A DNA stretch of 64,000 bases from Hymenobacter volaticus (lineage in GTDB: Bacteria > Bacteroidota > Bacteroidia > Cytophagales > Hymenobacteraceae), in contig NZ_CP095069.1 in NCBI RefSeq assembly GCF_022921055.1, positions 49,937-113,936 on the forward strand. The letters run 5' to 3'. The translations under genes were made by a program, and so were the position numbers. The notes beneath the pieces were generated by a model. It was given only the letters and a program-made list of their open reading frames with translations, did not search any database and was not told the DNA's origin. How positions within the stretch are numbered: position 1 is the first letter of the stretch; every line of letters starts with the position of its first letter. Of this stretch, positions 9,964 through 20,096 are shown in pieces.

Positions 9964-12900
9964 GAGTCTCAACTTCTTCAACTAAAACATGCGGCTCGAA
10001 TTCTGAGAGGGGGTGCTCGTTTTCATCCCCAATTAGTTTGCGGCCGGCGGCAAGAGTGCCAAAAATGTAATACAGGCCGGGCACAATGATTACCCCGAAA
10101 ACGGTACCGAACAGCATTCCACCTAGGGCCGACGTACCAATAGTGCGGTTGCCAATAGCCCCGGCGCCGGTAGCCAACACCAGCGGAATCAGGCCGGCAA
10201 TAAAGGCGAACGAGGTCATCAGAATCGGGCGGAAACGGACCTTAGCGCCTTCAATAGCCGCATCACGGATCGACATGCCTTCCTCGTGCTTCTGCACCGC
10301 AAATTCCACGATCAGTACGGCGTTCTTACCAAGCAGACCCACCAGCATCACCAAGCCGACTTGGGCGTAGATGTTATTGGCCAGGCCCAGCGTTTTGATG
10401 AGCAGGAACGAGCCGAAGATACCCGCCGGCAAAGACAAGATGACGGCCAGCGGCAACAAGAAGCTTTCGTACTGCGCGGCTAGCACCAAGTACACGAAGG
10501 CTAACACCACCAAGAAGATATAGATGGCCTCGTTACCGCGCGACACCTCGTCTTTCGACAAGCCACCCCAGTCGATGTCGTAGCCACGGGGCAGGGTTTT
10601 CTTGGCTACTTCCTGTACTGCTTTGAGGGCCTCACCCGAGCTGTAACCCGCGGCAGCGTCGCCGCGAATGGAGGCCGTGGGGTACATGTTGTAGCGGTTG
10701 ATTTCGTTGGCACCCTGGCCTTTCACGATTTTCATGAAGGCTGAAAACGGCACCATCTCGCCCTTGTCGTTTTTCACCCACATGTCCAGAATGTCCTTGG
10801 GCAAGCGGCGGTACTCCGGCGAAGCCTGCACAAACACCTTGAAGAAGCGCTGGTACTTGATAAAGCCCAACTCGTAGGTCGAGCCTACCATGATGCTTAG
10901 CGTGTTCATGGCATTGCCAATGCTCACGCCTTTCTGCATAGCCAACTGGTTGTCGATCTGCAGCTCGTATTGCGGATAGTTAGCCGAGAAGAAGGTAAAC
11001 AGGCCAGCTAGTTCCTTGCGCTTTTTCAACTCGGCCATGAAGTCCTCGTTCACCTTTTCCAGTGCCTTGTAGTCGCCGGTGCTGGTTTTGTCGAGCAACT
11101 GCAGCTGGAAACCACCTGCCGCGCCGTAGCCGGGTACTGCCGGTGGCTCGAAGAATTCGATGGTCGCGCCGGGAATTTCCTTGGCCTTTTTCTCTAGGTT
11201 CTCCACGATGTCGTGGATGGACTCCTTACGCTCATGCCACGGCTTGAGGTTGATGAGCAGCGTACCGGCGTTGGAGCCGCGGCCTTCGGTGAGTACCTCG
11301 TAACCAGCCAAGCTCGAAATGCTTTCAATGCCCGGCACATTTTCTGCAAGCTTCGAGAGCTGTTGCGACAAGGCGTTGGTGCGTTCTAGCGTTGAGCCGG
11401 GCGGCGTCTGAATAATGGCATAGAGCATGCCTTGGTCCTCGGCCGGGATGAAGCCTGTAGGCAGCGTCGACGAGATGCCGAAGATGCCCACCCCAAAGGC
11501 AAGCAGAATAGCGAAGGTGAACACGCGGCGGTCCACCACTTTTTCCAACAGGGTGGTGTAGCGGCCGGTCAGGCGCTCAAACCCGCGGTTAAACCAGTCG
11601 ATGAAGCGGTTGATGGGCGTCTTCTTGCGGGGCTGGCCGTGCGTGTTCTTCAGAATCATGGCGCACAGCACCGGCGTCAAGGTCAAGGCCACAATACCGG
11701 AAATGACAATAGACGAGGCCATCGTAATCGAGAACTGGCGGTAGAAAATACCCACCGGACCGCTCATGAAGGCTACCGGCACAAATACGGCCGTCATCAG
11801 GATGGTAATGGCGATGATAGCACCGCTGATTTCGCCCACTACCTCGCGCACCGCTCCGTAGGGCGATAGGTGCTTTTCTTCCATCTTGGCGTGCACCGCT
11901 TCCACGACCACAATGGCATCGTCGACCACAATACCGATGGCCAGCACCAGCGCAAACAGCGTAATCATGTTGATGGTCATCCCGAATGCCTGCATGGCAA
12001 TGAAGGCACCGACCAATGACACCGGCACGGCAATAATCGGGATGAGCGTACTGCGCCAGTCGCCGAGGAACAGGAACACCACCAGGGCTACCAGAATAAA
12101 GGCATCGCGCAGGGTATGAATTACGTTCTCTGTGGAGGCGTCGAGGAAGTTCGACACGTCGTAGCTGATCTTGTAGTCCATGCCGGGCGGCATGGTTTTC
12201 TTCAATTCTTCGAGCTTGGCTTTCACACTCTTAATCACCTCACTAGCGTTCGAGCCGTAGGTTTGCTTGAGCATAATAGCCGCCGAAGGATAGCCATCTA
12301 GGTTGGAATAGATGTCGTAGAACTCCGAGCCCAGCTCCACATTGGCTACGTCCTTGAGGCGCAGCGTTTCGCCGTTGGAGTTGGCCTTGATGATGACGTT
12401 CTTATACTCCTCCACGTCATTGAAGCGGCCTTTATACGTCAGCACGTATTCCAGTGCTGAAGCCTCTTTACCATCCGAGCGGCCGATACGGCCCGGCGAG
12501 CCGATAACGCTCTGGTCATTCAGGGCCTCCATCACGTCGTCAACGGACAGATTGTAGGCGCGCATGCGGTCCGGCTTCAGCCACACGCGCATGGCGTACT
12601 GGCGGCTACCCAAGATGCTGGCCCGGCCAATACCGTCGATACGCTGAATTTCGGGTAGCATGTTCACCCCAGCGAAGTTGAAGAGGTACCGCATGTCGGT
12701 ATTCTTGTCTTTGCTGTAGAGGTTCACATACATCAGCATGTTCGGCACCACGCGGTTTACCACTACGCCTTCACGCTGCACCAACACCGGCAAACGGTTC
12801 AGAATCTGCGCGATACGGGTGTTTACGTTCACCACCGCTTGCTCGGGGTCAGTACCTAGCTTGAAGACGATCTGAATGTTGGCTTCCCCGGCGCTAACTG

Positions 12901-13144
12901 CGTCGGAGGTCATGTACTTCATGCCCGGCACACCGTTAATGGCCTGCTCGAGCGGGATAAGCACCGATTCGGTCAGCACCTTAGCGCTGGCGCCCGGATA
13001 CGCCGTGCTCACCATTACCATGGGCGGCGAAATCTCCGGGAATTGGGACGTGGGCAGGGTATTGATGGCCAGAATACCCAGGAACATGATTACCACCGAT
13101 ATAACGATGGCAAACACGGGGCGGCGAAGGAATCTACTGAACAT
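9956..13144 (-). CDS. RND multidrug efflux pump, HAE1 (AcrB/MexB) family
   Basis: This 1062-residue inner-membrane, proton-driven exporter has 12 TM helices and two large periplasmic loops. The first TM segment is at residues 11-29. The proton-relay Asp pair in TM4 is present in IGIVVDDAIVVVEAVHAKM, and GLLGKNAVLIVEFAVQ marks the TM10-11 region. The N-terminal phrase FPEISPPMV is typical of HAE1 pumps. It sits between its adaptor (33 bases upstream) and its outer-membrane factor (overlapping by 8 bases), so all three parts of the pump lie in one operon. It appears intact. Likely substrates are hydrophobic drugs or toxic compounds, by family only. Confidence 0.95.
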   Translation of the reverse strand: MFSRFLRRPVFAIVISVVIMFLGILAINTLPTSQFPEISPPMVMVSTAYPGASAKVLTESVLIPLEQAINGVPGMKYMTSDAVSAGEANIQIVFKLGTDPEQAVVNVNTRIAQILNRLPVLVQREGVVVNRVVPNMLMYVNLYSKDKNTDMRYLFNFAGVNMLPEIQRIDGIGRASILGSRQYAMRVWLKPDRMRAYNLSVDDVMEALNDQSVIGSPGRIGRSDGKEASALEYVLTYKGRFNDVEEYKNVIIKANSNGETLRLKDVANVELGSEFYDIYSNLDGYPSAAIMLKQTYGSNASEVIKSVKAKLEELKKTMPPGMDYKISYDVSNFLDASTENVIHTLRDAFILVALVVFLFLGDWRSTLIPIIAVPVSLVGAFIAMQAFGMTINMITLFALVLAIGIVVDDAIVVVEAVHAKMEEKHLSPYGAVREVVGEISGAIIAITILMTAVFVPVAFMSGPVGIFYRQFSITMASSIVISGIVALTLTPVLCAMILKNTHGQPRKKTPINRFIDWFNRGFERLTGRYTTLLEKVVDRRVFTFAILLAFGVGIFGISSTLPTGFIPAEDQGMLYAIIQTPPGSTLERTNALSQQLSKLAENVPGIESISSLAGYEVLTEGRGSNAGTLLINLKPWHERKESIHDIVENLEKKAKEIPGATIEFFEPPAVPGYGAAGGFQLQLLDKTSTGDYKALEKVNEDFMAELKKRKELAGLFTFFSANYPQYELQIDNQLAMQKGVSIGNAMNTLSIMVGSTYELGFIKYQRFFKVFVQASPEYRRLPKDILDMWVKNDKGEMVPFSAFMKIVKGQGANEINRYNMYPTASIRGDAAAGYSSGEALKAVQEVAKKTLPRGYDIDWGGLSKDEVSRGNEAIYIFLVVLAFVYLVLAAQYESFLLPLAVILSLPAGIFGSFLLIKTLGLANNIYAQVGLVMLVGLLGKNAVLIVEFAVQKHEEGMSIRDAAIEGAKVRFRPILMTSFAFIAGLIPLVLATGAGAIGNRTIGTSALGGMLFGTVFGVIIVPGLYYIFGTLAAGRKLIGDENEHPLSEFEPHVLVEEVETHA

Positions 13145-13177
13145 TATCTAGTTGTTCGTGGCTGTGATGAGGTGCCT

Positions 13178-14265
13178 CTATTCAGAGTACACTTTCAGGT
13201 GCGAGATAACCGACTTCGGTTCTTGGTACTTGAAGCTGATTTTGTCCCCGTCTTTCACTTTGCGGATGCCTTCCAGCATGATTTTGTCGTCTGCTTTCAG
13301 ACCCGAAGAGATGATGTAGAGGTCCGGCATTTCCGATGCCACCACCACTTCCGTCTGGTGCACCACGTTCTTCTTGTCCACCACGTACACGAACTTCTTC
13401 TCGAGCACCTCGAACGTGGCTTTCTGTGGCACAATCAGGGCGTGCTTAAGCGGCACTGTCATCAGCACGCTGCCGGTTTCGCCGTTGCGGAGCAGCCCTT
13501 TAGGGTTGGGGAAAGTGGCTCGAAAGGCAATGTTGCCGGTTTCATTGTTGAAGTCGGCCTCGATGGTTTGCACTACGCCAGTCTCGTCGAATACCTCGTT
13601 GTTGGCCATCCGTAGTTTAACGTGCATGTTGTTGCCGGTCTGTGCGTGGGCCTTATAAGACAGATACTCCGCTTCCGGCACGTTGTAGTACACCCACATC
13701 TTGCTGTTATCCGAAAGAGTTGTCAGCAAGTCGCCCTCGTCAACCAAGCTACCCAACCGAGCCTGGAAGTGGTCCATGATGCCACTGAATGGCGCTTTGA
13801 TGGCCGTGAATTGCAGGTGCGTTTGTGCCAACGACACTTCGGCTTGCGCTTTGTCGAGCTTGGCTTGGGCCAAGGCTAACTCGTTGGGTGACACCACGTT
13901 GTTGTCGGCTAGCTTCTTGGTGTTCTGATACTCGATGTTGACGAACTTGGCTTCGGCCTGCGATTTTTTCAATTCTGCCTGATAGAGCATCGGCATGATC
14001 TGAAACATCATCTGTCCTTTTTCAACGTACTGTCCCTCGTCTACAAAAATCTTCTGCAGATAACCTCTTTCCAGCGCCCTCATCTCGATGTGCTGGATGG
14101 AATGAATCTGCGCCACGTAATCCTTGGTGATGGTCGTGTCTTTTTGCAGGGGCTGGTAACCAAAAACTTGGTTACCTCTTCCTTTTCTTCTTCTTTCTTA
14201 GAGCAGCTTGTAGAGCAATACAAGACGCTGCAGCCCATGAGCATGAGCATGAACGTTCTTTTCAT
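13178..14265 (-). pseudogene. RND efflux periplasmic adaptor lipoprotein, split by a one-base frameshift
   Basis: The adaptor reads in two frames. The ATG at 14265 opens a lipoprotein signal (CSTSC, lipid Cys21) followed by a Lys/Glu-rich linker and TKFLVTSP. The frame then breaks at a run of four G at 14149-14152 (CCCC in the coding sense). From there the next frame continues LQKDTTITKDYVAQIHSIQ and runs intact to 13178, with HlyD-type lipoyl and hairpin segments. A fifth C would join the halves into a 362-residue adaptor of normal length. It heads the RND operon. The break is either a consensus error or a true mutation disabling the pump. I favour error because six other genes here show the same kind of change. 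Confidence 0.85.
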
Positions 14266-15320
14266 GAGAACCTTAGTGGTGATCTTAGAAGATGTGTGTT
14301 GGAGGAGGTGTGCTGAATGGGAATTGCCTGAGCCGGCGGTAACCGATAACTCGGTTTGTTTTTTTGGCGATTGGCTTGCTGGTAATTGAGAAGCTGTTGT
14401 TGCCAAATCACGCAATGCAGTAGATGGATAGAGTAGCTTACTATGTTTATACATGCTTTATAATCTGTTTCACTGTGCAGCCGGCTGGTAAATGCCAGCG
14501 AAGGCGGCGTATTAGTGCGATGCGCGGCGGCAAAACGAGGCGAGATACCGATGCTCTATCGCTGGTGTTATAGGCTGAGCGATACAAAACTCTCCTCGGA
14601 ATATGAAGACGGTATGAAGTAAACTTACCTCTACAGTGTTAAGAGGCACTTTTTCTAATTATACCTCTAACCTTCAAGAGCTTAGCCACGCTTTTGCGAG
14701 CCAGCGGAAGTAGAAATATGCTTGCAAAAACATGCGGCCACTACGCTGTTGTGTATCAAATTCTACTTGGGCGTGTAGACAGTAGACGTTTTGTAACAAG
14801 CCCTAACTGAAATGACCGTCATGCGGAATGCAATGCAACGAAGCCGAAGCATCTCACGTGCTGAGGTCGTACAGATGACGTTGCCAAACCACTCCGTTGT
14901 CATGCTGAGCGAAGGCGTAGCCGCAGTCGAAGCATCTCGCTAGTGTGGTAAATCATTTTACTATTCCTGATGTCAGCACGCGAGATGCTTCGACTACGCT
15001 CAGCATGACAATACCTCTGTAAAGATTTGAGCGAGATGCTTCGGCTGCGCTCAGCATGACGGTCTTTTTTAATTTACTGTACACGCAGCCTAGTTTGGGA
15101 AGGCCTTCGTGCTAGCTCTTGAAATAGCTTCAAACATTGCACCGGCAGATACCGATTATGATACTAAGGCACCATTACTGAAATCAATACTTTAGCTGTC
15201 GTCCTGTTTCACGAAATATAAACCTGGGCTACACCAGGGAGCTTTCGGCGCATACTTTGTGCTGGCTTTTTTAAACATTTCGTGGCTCCTGAGGGATAGT
15301 ATACACTTGCCTTTGATACA
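14266..15320. other. Intergenic region between RND operon and AraC regulator
   Basis: No credible gene is seen. The left part should hold the RND operon promoter, but I found no clear -7/-33 pair. The right part (14819-15060) is a cluster of related palindromic repeats, described separately. Confidence 0.5.
14819..15060. repeat. Cluster of four dispersed palindromic repeat units
   Basis: Units of about 30-42 bases share the core CATGCTGAGC...GAAGCATCTCGC. One forward unit is at 14899-14940, and a diverged forward unit is at 14819-14858. Two reverse-complement units are at 14980-15009 and 15031-15060, each reading GCGAGATGCTTCG then CTCAGCATGAC. Forward and reverse units can fold into a long hairpin. 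The same family recurs at 61814-61918, so this is a genome-dispersed, REP- or MITE-like element. The last unit is followed by a T-run at 15065-15070. Confidence 0.8.
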
Positions 15321-16184
15321 ATGAAATACACGTACAGCTCCGAGATGTATGGCCTGCAGGCTGTGGAAACCAGCGTATCGCAGGCCTGGCCGGGGCTGCG
15401 AGTAGAGCGTTATCAACTAGAGGCCATGGCTATGCCTGCGCATTTCCACAAGCATCATTTGCTACTGCTTCATCAGGGGCAGCAGCCCATCCGTTCGCAG
15501 CGCCACAGCGGCCGCCGCTTCGACGAAGACCTGTTTGGCGCTGGCGACGCGGGTCTTTATCCTGCTGGCGAGTACGGCCCCATTGCCTGGGACGGCCCCA
15601 CCGACATCATTCACTTGCACCTCGATGCCCAGGCGTTGGAAGCAAGGGCCCGCCATGACCTAGACCTGACGCGTTTTGCCCTGCACGAGCGGTTCCGATT
15701 CGAGGACGGACTCCTAACTCAGCTAGGGCGGCAGCTTCTGGCTGCCAGCAACGCCAAGCATACGCTCGGGCGGTTGTACGTCGAGTCGTTGGCAAACACG
15801 CTCTGTTATCATCTTATCGAGCACCATGCCAGCTACGAGCAGCGCGTTGGGGGCACAGGCTCCCGGCTGTCTGCCGCGGTGTTGGCACGACTTGACGCCT
15901 ACCTAGAAGCAGCTGCCGAACAGCCGATTAGCCTGCAAATGCTGGCGAGTTTGGCCAATTTGAGCGTATTTCATTTTGCCCGCCGCTTCAAGCAAACGAC
16001 CGGCGCTACGCCCTATCAGTACGTGTTACAGTGGAAAATGAAACGGGCCCAACAGCTACTACGCACCGATGAACTGCCCATTGCCTCCGTCAGCGACGCG
16101 CTAGGGTTTGCCTCACCTACCCATTTTTCGGCCGCGTTCAAGCGGGCCTTTGGGTGTACACCGCGCGAGTTTCAGCGGCGTTAA
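15321..16184 (+). CDS. AraC family transcriptional regulator
   Basis: This 287-residue DNA-binding protein has an N-terminal ligand-sensing cupin-like half, with His-rich PAHFHKHHLLLLHQG near residues 40-54, and a C-terminal AraC domain from about 187 to 287. The two helix-turn-helix units read LQMLASLANLSVFHFARRFK and IASVSDALGFASPTHFSAAF, ending in TPREFQ. It stands alone in a repeat-flanked region with an alpha/beta hydrolase gene 400 bases downstream on the same strand, which is a possible target. The inducer is unknown. Confidence 0.9.
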   Translation: MKYTYSSEMYGLQAVETSVSQAWPGLRVERYQLEAMAMPAHFHKHHLLLLHQGQQPIRSQRHSGRRFDEDLFGAGDAGLYPAGEYGPIAWDGPTDIIHLHLDAQALEARARHDLDLTRFALHERFRFEDGLLTQLGRQLLAASNAKHTLGRLYVESLANTLCYHLIEHHASYEQRVGGTGSRLSAAVLARLDAYLEAAAEQPISLQMLASLANLSVFHFARRFKQTTGATPYQYVLQWKMKRAQQLLRTDELPIASVSDALGFASPTHFSAAFKRAFGCTPREFQRR

Positions 16185-16585
16185 TCTCAAGTTGAGGACT
16201 GTGGCCGAATGGCCCTGCCTTTCTAGCAAATAAGTTGCTGCCAACCATTTAAGATTGGCGGATCGGCGCCCAACTGTCTTGACCGGCAACCTAGCTGACC
16301 CGTGCCCCGAAGTTTCCAAGCAATTTGGCGGCGTACTTGTAGCGGATTATAATGCCCATTATGGACTGATTACCGCACAAAGAGTGCCTTTCACCTAGCT
16401 ACGGGGTTGTTATTGAGTGTTGTGAACGCATTGACTTGCTGGCAGAAGAAGAGCAAGAATTCGATGGAAGTGAGCAAGAAATAAGAGAGGAACCGGGTAG
16501 GCTAAGAGGACCTTTGCTTTACTAAATAGGTAGGGCAGTCCAGTTGCTCCTAACCTCGAATCTCTCACAGTTCACCTAATACCTG
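16185..16585. other. Intergenic region, no gene seen
   Basis: About 400 bases between the AraC regulator and the hydrolase. A short open stretch near 16390-16525 has no start codon and I do not support it. No terminator or consensus promoter is obvious. Confidence 0.4.
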
Positions 16586-17509
16586 ATGCTACCAACCTTA
16601 GAAGCTCCTGCCGCCTACTCAGACGAGGCCTTGCTCGCAAAATTTCCTGGTTTCACCAACCACTATGCTACCGTCAATGGTGTGCGCCTGCACTATGTGG
16701 AAGGCGGTAGTGGACACCCCCTTATTTGCTTGCCCGGCTGGCCGCAAACCTGGTATTCTTTTCATCCTGTGGCTTCAGAGTTGGCCCAGCACTATCGTGT
16801 TATCATCCTCGATATCCGCGGAATGGGCAGCTCAGACAAGCCCGAAACAGGCTATGATAAAAAAACCATGGCTCAGGACGTGTATGCTCTGACGCAGTTA
16901 CTGGCCCTGCCTACCGTATCGTTGCTGGGCCATGACATTGGCGGCATGGTGGCCATGAGCTTTGCGTTTAATTATCCTGCGGCCACGCACAAAGTGGTTT
17001 TGTTGGATAGCGGCCATCCGAGTGAAGGCATGCGCTACATGTCGATGCTGCCAGCTCCCGGCACATTCGAGGCGAAAATGGATGGCAACAATCCTTACAT
17101 GTGGTGGATGTCCTTCAACCAGATCAAGGAGTTGCCCGAGCAGCTGCTAGCGGGTCGTTTCCGCTACGTGCTAGACTGGTTATTTCAATACGTAATGATT
17201 GATGAGCGTCACATGACGGAATTTGACCGGCAGGCATACGCGACCGTGTACAACCACCCCGCCAATATCCGAGCCGCCAATGGTTGGTACCAAACATTCA
17301 ACCAAGACATAGAGGACATGAAAACCTACTCCCGCCTTACCACGCCAATTTTAGGAATCGGGAGCTATGTGGCCTACAGCAATATGAATATGAGTTTGCC
17401 TGCCATAGCTGATAATGTCGAGGTGCTTGACTTCTCAAACAGTGGGCATTATCTGTTCGAGGAAAATCCTACCCAAGTACTAGAGGCCGTCCTACGCTTT
17501 CTGCACTAA
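16586..17509 (+). CDS. Alpha/beta hydrolase (epoxide hydrolase / haloalkane dehalogenase-like)
   Basis: The protein has 307 residues with an alpha/beta hydrolase fold. The nucleophile elbow GHDIGG places an Asp (residue 117) at the nucleophile position, which is the epoxide hydrolase/dehalogenase pattern rather than the Ser of esterases. The oxyanion-side motif LPGWPQTW is at about 49-56, DIRGMGSSDKP follows at 76-86, and a C-terminal His sits in SGHYLFEENP (His288). No signal peptide is seen, so it is likely cytoplasmic. It may hydrolyse epoxides or related esters, but the substrate cannot be read from sequence. Confidence 0.85.
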   Translation: MLPTLEAPAAYSDEALLAKFPGFTNHYATVNGVRLHYVEGGSGHPLICLPGWPQTWYSFHPVASELAQHYRVIILDIRGMGSSDKPETGYDKKTMAQDVYALTQLLALPTVSLLGHDIGGMVAMSFAFNYPAATHKVVLLDSGHPSEGMRYMSMLPAPGTFEAKMDGNNPYMWWMSFNQIKELPEQLLAGRFRYVLDWLFQYVMIDERHMTEFDRQAYATVYNHPANIRAANGWYQTFNQDIEDMKTYSRLTTPILGIGSYVAYSNMNMSLPAIADNVEVLDFSNSGHYLFEENPTQVLEAVLRFLH

Positions 17510-18027
17510 TAAGTAGCGCACAGGAAAAGCACTCTAGCGCTGCTCATTAGCGCTTGGCATGTATTCCATCCCCGCTACAACTTTAGTATTGCCAGTGCTA
17601 TTCGTTACGGGTCAGAACAACTACGTGGTTAGCTCAGACCAGCTCAAGTCCTTCCGCGGTTCTCAGCAGCAAGTCGTGCTCCTTACCGGAAAACATTGCT
17701 TTTGAGCAATTCCAAAGGCTTTAATGAAGTTCTTGCTGGCTTTGCGCACCTTCAGCCTTGCCATCTAACAACTGTCTTTACTAAGTCAAACCCCGGTTGA
17801 CTCTGCGAGTTTATCGCCTAATATTATTATCAAATAAGAAAATTAACAATTGAATAATTGCGGCCTTGCCATGAACAGATTAGGCGACAAAACAACGGTC
17901 TTCTATTCTAGTAATCAGCTAGCTACGCCCCTAGAAGATGGCGTGTTCTTAGGCTAAGGATATGTAGCTTAGTATATAGTTAACGTCTGAATGTCTATCA
18001 GCTCAAACAGGATGCACAAGATTACAG

Positions 18028-18058
18028 TTGAGCTTAATCTAGAAAAGTTTTACCTTTG
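18028..18058 (+). promoter_or_regulatory. Bacteroidota-type promoter (-33 TTG, -7 TACCTTTG)
   Basis: TTG at 18028-18030 is followed after 20 bases by TACCTTTG at 18051-18058, which matches the TAnnTTTG consensus of Bacteroidota primary sigma promoters. Transcription should begin a few bases after 18060. No start codon with a sizeable frame follows before the terminator at 18103-18137. Confidence 0.55.
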
Positions 18059-18062
18059 CCGA

Positions 18063-18137
18063 GCTGAGGCATACCAAGATGTAGCCCAGTGATTCAGAAC
18101 ACAAAAAGACCTGGCCACAAACTGACCAGGTTTTTTT
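18063..18137 (+). ncRNA. Candidate small RNA of about 75 nt, unknown family
   Basis: The stretch between a consensus promoter and a T-tailed terminator hairpin would give a transcript of about 75 nt with no coding capacity. The middle contains GTAGCCCAGTGATTCAGAAC, faintly like a tRNA D-arm, but no anticodon arm or T-arm follows, so it is not a tRNA. It could be a stand-alone regulatory RNA or a tRNA-derived remnant that has kept its promoter. The exact 5' end is inferred. Confidence 0.4.
18103..18137 (+). terminator. Intrinsic terminator of the candidate small RNA
   Basis: ACCTGG at 18109-18114 pairs with CCAGGT at 18126-18131, with an A-run before the stem and seven T from 18131. No protein gene ends near it on the + strand, so it most likely ends the short transcript that starts near 18063. 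Confidence 0.75.
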
Positions 18138-18495
18138 GTGCCCATGGCACCACGCTTACTGAAATAGCACCAGCACTTCGCTTATCTCAAGGTTAGCAGA
18201 CCACACGTCTGGAGAGTATAGGCAAGCCCATCATCAACCATCTCTTGCTTCGAAATAGCGAGCAGCCTTCTTGGTGTCCCTTTCCGGCGTTTTGCGGTAT
18301 TGCTTTGGGCTACAAATGATGTTAGCTGTCAGGCAGGCCAGTTTTCGGACAGCCAGCTAGACTGGACCTAACTGGTAGAAACCAGAACAGCATCTGTGAC
18401 TTAACACTAGCTGCTCGTTGCCAGGTTAGGAAGTTACCACATCATACCCTTGCGCTTATTGCTGGCCGTATACGTAAGTGCAAAATCAACACTTT

Positions 18496-19534
18496 ATGTG
18501 GAAGTCAACTGTAGAGAAGTTTCCGCCTGCGTACTTCACTCTTATCATGGCCACGGGTATCATTTCGTTGGCCGCGCACGCGCAGCATATTTCGTGGCTG
18601 GCCGAAAGCTTCTTTTACCTGAATCTGCTGCTCTACCCGCTGTTTCTATTACTGCTGTTGGCGCGAGTGCTACTTTTTACTGGCGCAGTTATAGCCGAAT
18701 TAACTTCTCACGAACAGGGGCCCAACTTCCTGGCACTGGTTGCAGCCACCTGCCTGGTAGGCAATCAATTTGTGCAACTATGCGGCAATGAGGCAGTAGG
18801 GCTGGCGCTGTGGGGATTTGGCGCACTTTGTTGGCTGCTGCTTTTATATGGGTTTCTGATTAGCGTAACGTTGCGCGACAACAAACCCGAGCTAGAAACT
18901 GGCCTCGGCGCCAATTGGCTGCTCATAACCGTCTCCACGCAAGCGTTGGCAGTGCTGGGGCCGGTTTAGCACCTACACTGGCGTTCCCTACTGATGTGGG
19001 CGCGTTTCTGGTGCTGTGCTTGTTCTTGTTAGGCAGTTTGTTCTACGTCGTGCTCTGTACACTCCTGTTTTATCGACTGACCTTCAAGCAAGTGGAGGTA
19101 CAGGAAGTTACCGCTACGTATTGGATTAGCGTTGGGGGCAGCGCCATTACAGTTCTGGCCGGAGCAACGCTGCTGGGTATTCTCCCCATAGTCCAGGCCT
19201 AGCTAATGCGGCTGGGTTCGTGAAAGGATGGAGCGTATTGTTCTGGGTGCTGAGCACTTGGTGGATTCCGTTTGTAGTGGTTTTACGTGGATGGCACCAC
19301 TTGCGCGCGCGTCCGAACTTTTCCTACCAACCCTCTTCTTGGAGCATGGTTTTCCCTGTGGGCATGTACGCGGCCGCTACTGGTCGCTTAGCTATTGCCT
19401 TGCCGCTACCTGCCTTGCGCGCCATTTCTTCTAGCTTTATTTGGCTGGCACTCTTAGCATGGGGCCTGACGCTGACCGGCATGCTGGTTCATTACTTGAC
19501 CCCAAATCAAAGTTCGTCGCCAGCACAAACGTAG
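18496..19534 (+). pseudogene. TDT-family transporter (tellurite-resistance/dicarboxylate type), broken by two one-base frameshifts
   Basis: Three successive frames encode one membrane protein. The ATG at 18496 gives MWKSTVEKFPPAYFTLIMAT, where the 'PP.YF...MATGI' pattern is the N-terminus of the TDT (TehA/Mae1) family. The frame breaks at GGGG near 18957-18960 and resumes as LGAGLAPTLAFPTDVGAF. It breaks again at CAGGCC near 19195-19198 and resumes as GLANAAGFVKGWSVLFWVLS. One extra G at each point restores 346 residues with about ten TM helices, a normal family length. The substrate (sulfite, malate or other anion) is not predictable. Given the same pattern in other genes, the breaks are likely consensus errors. 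Confidence 0.8.
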
Positions 19535-19554
19535 TGGCATTCGGCTACTATAAA

Positions 19555-19601
19555 AAGGCGAGGCTTCCGTTGACGGCAATTGTCAGTGGAAGCCTCGCCT
19601 T
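19555..19601. terminator. Long hairpin terminator between convergent genes
   Basis: AAGGCGAGGCTTCC at 19555-19568 pairs perfectly with GGAAGCCTCGCCTT at 19588-19601, and TGAC/GTCA extends pairing inside the loop. An A-run precedes the stem at 19552-19556, so it should act best on the - strand transcript of the molybdopterin operon. Confidence 0.75.
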
Positions 19602-19625
19602 CGCTCAATTAACCAATGTACTACT

Positions 19626-20084
19626 CTATTCTGCTACCAAGAGCGTTTGCGGCGCAGCTTGCTTAATGCGGCTTAAGAGCCACTCAGCTTGGCGCTTGGT
19701 GCGGGCGCTGCAGAACGCGTAGCAGGCTTTTAACTCTTCGTCGCGTAGGCCTAGAGCTGCTTGCTGAATTACAACCCAGCACAACTGTACCTCCTGAACC
19801 AATAGCCAAAGGTCGTGTAAGTCGCGCAGCAGGGCCAGGCTGCTACTGCGTGGTTCCGCAAACAGGTCACGCTTTAACTTGCTTGGCTCGTTGCTTTTTT
19901 CTTCGGAATACTTTTCGACAAACCCCTGCACCTTTCCGTGGTGCTCCCGCGACCAAGCTGAGAGCTTTTGGCACATTTGCTCGATATCAGGCTCGTCGTG
20001 GTGGTGATTAGCTACGTATTCGAAGGCTTCCGTTAGCTGCTTTTCGCTGTTTTCAAGCAGGCCCAGGTAATAAGGAAGGTGCAT
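19626..20084 (-). CDS. Hypothetical helical protein linked to a molybdopterin oxidoreductase
   Basis: The product has 152 residues, no signal peptide and no TM segment, and is strongly helical and charged. A His-rich stretch VANHHHDEPD lies at about 24-33, followed by AWSREHHGKVQGFVEKY. It begins 12 bases after the stop of the molybdopterin oxidoreductase on the same strand, so the two are almost certainly co-transcribed. The His/Glu-rich helices suggest a four-helix, possibly ferritin-like or haemerythrin-like fold that might serve maturation or electron transfer, but that is inference. I do not recognise a named family. Confidence 0.65.
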   Translation of the reverse strand: MHLPYYLGLLENSEKQLTEAFEYVANHHHDEPDIEQMCQKLSAWSREHHGKVQGFVEKYSEEKSNEPSKLKRDLFAEPRSSSLALLRDLHDLWLLVQEVQLCWVVIQQAALGLRDEELKACYAFCSARTKRQAEWLLSRIKQAAPQTLLVAE

Positions 20085-20096
20085 AGTGAAGCAGAA

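Larger units (their letters stand above)
17510..18495. other. Intergenic region holding a candidate small RNA
   Basis: Nearly 1 kb with no supported protein gene. It contains a good Bacteroidota promoter at 18028-18058 and a T-tailed hairpin at 18103-18137, described separately. The rest is without recognisable features. Confidence 0.5.

Noticed and set aside
18063..18110. tRNA gene
   Set aside because: Only a D-arm-like stretch is visible. No anticodon arm, T-arm or acceptor pairing.
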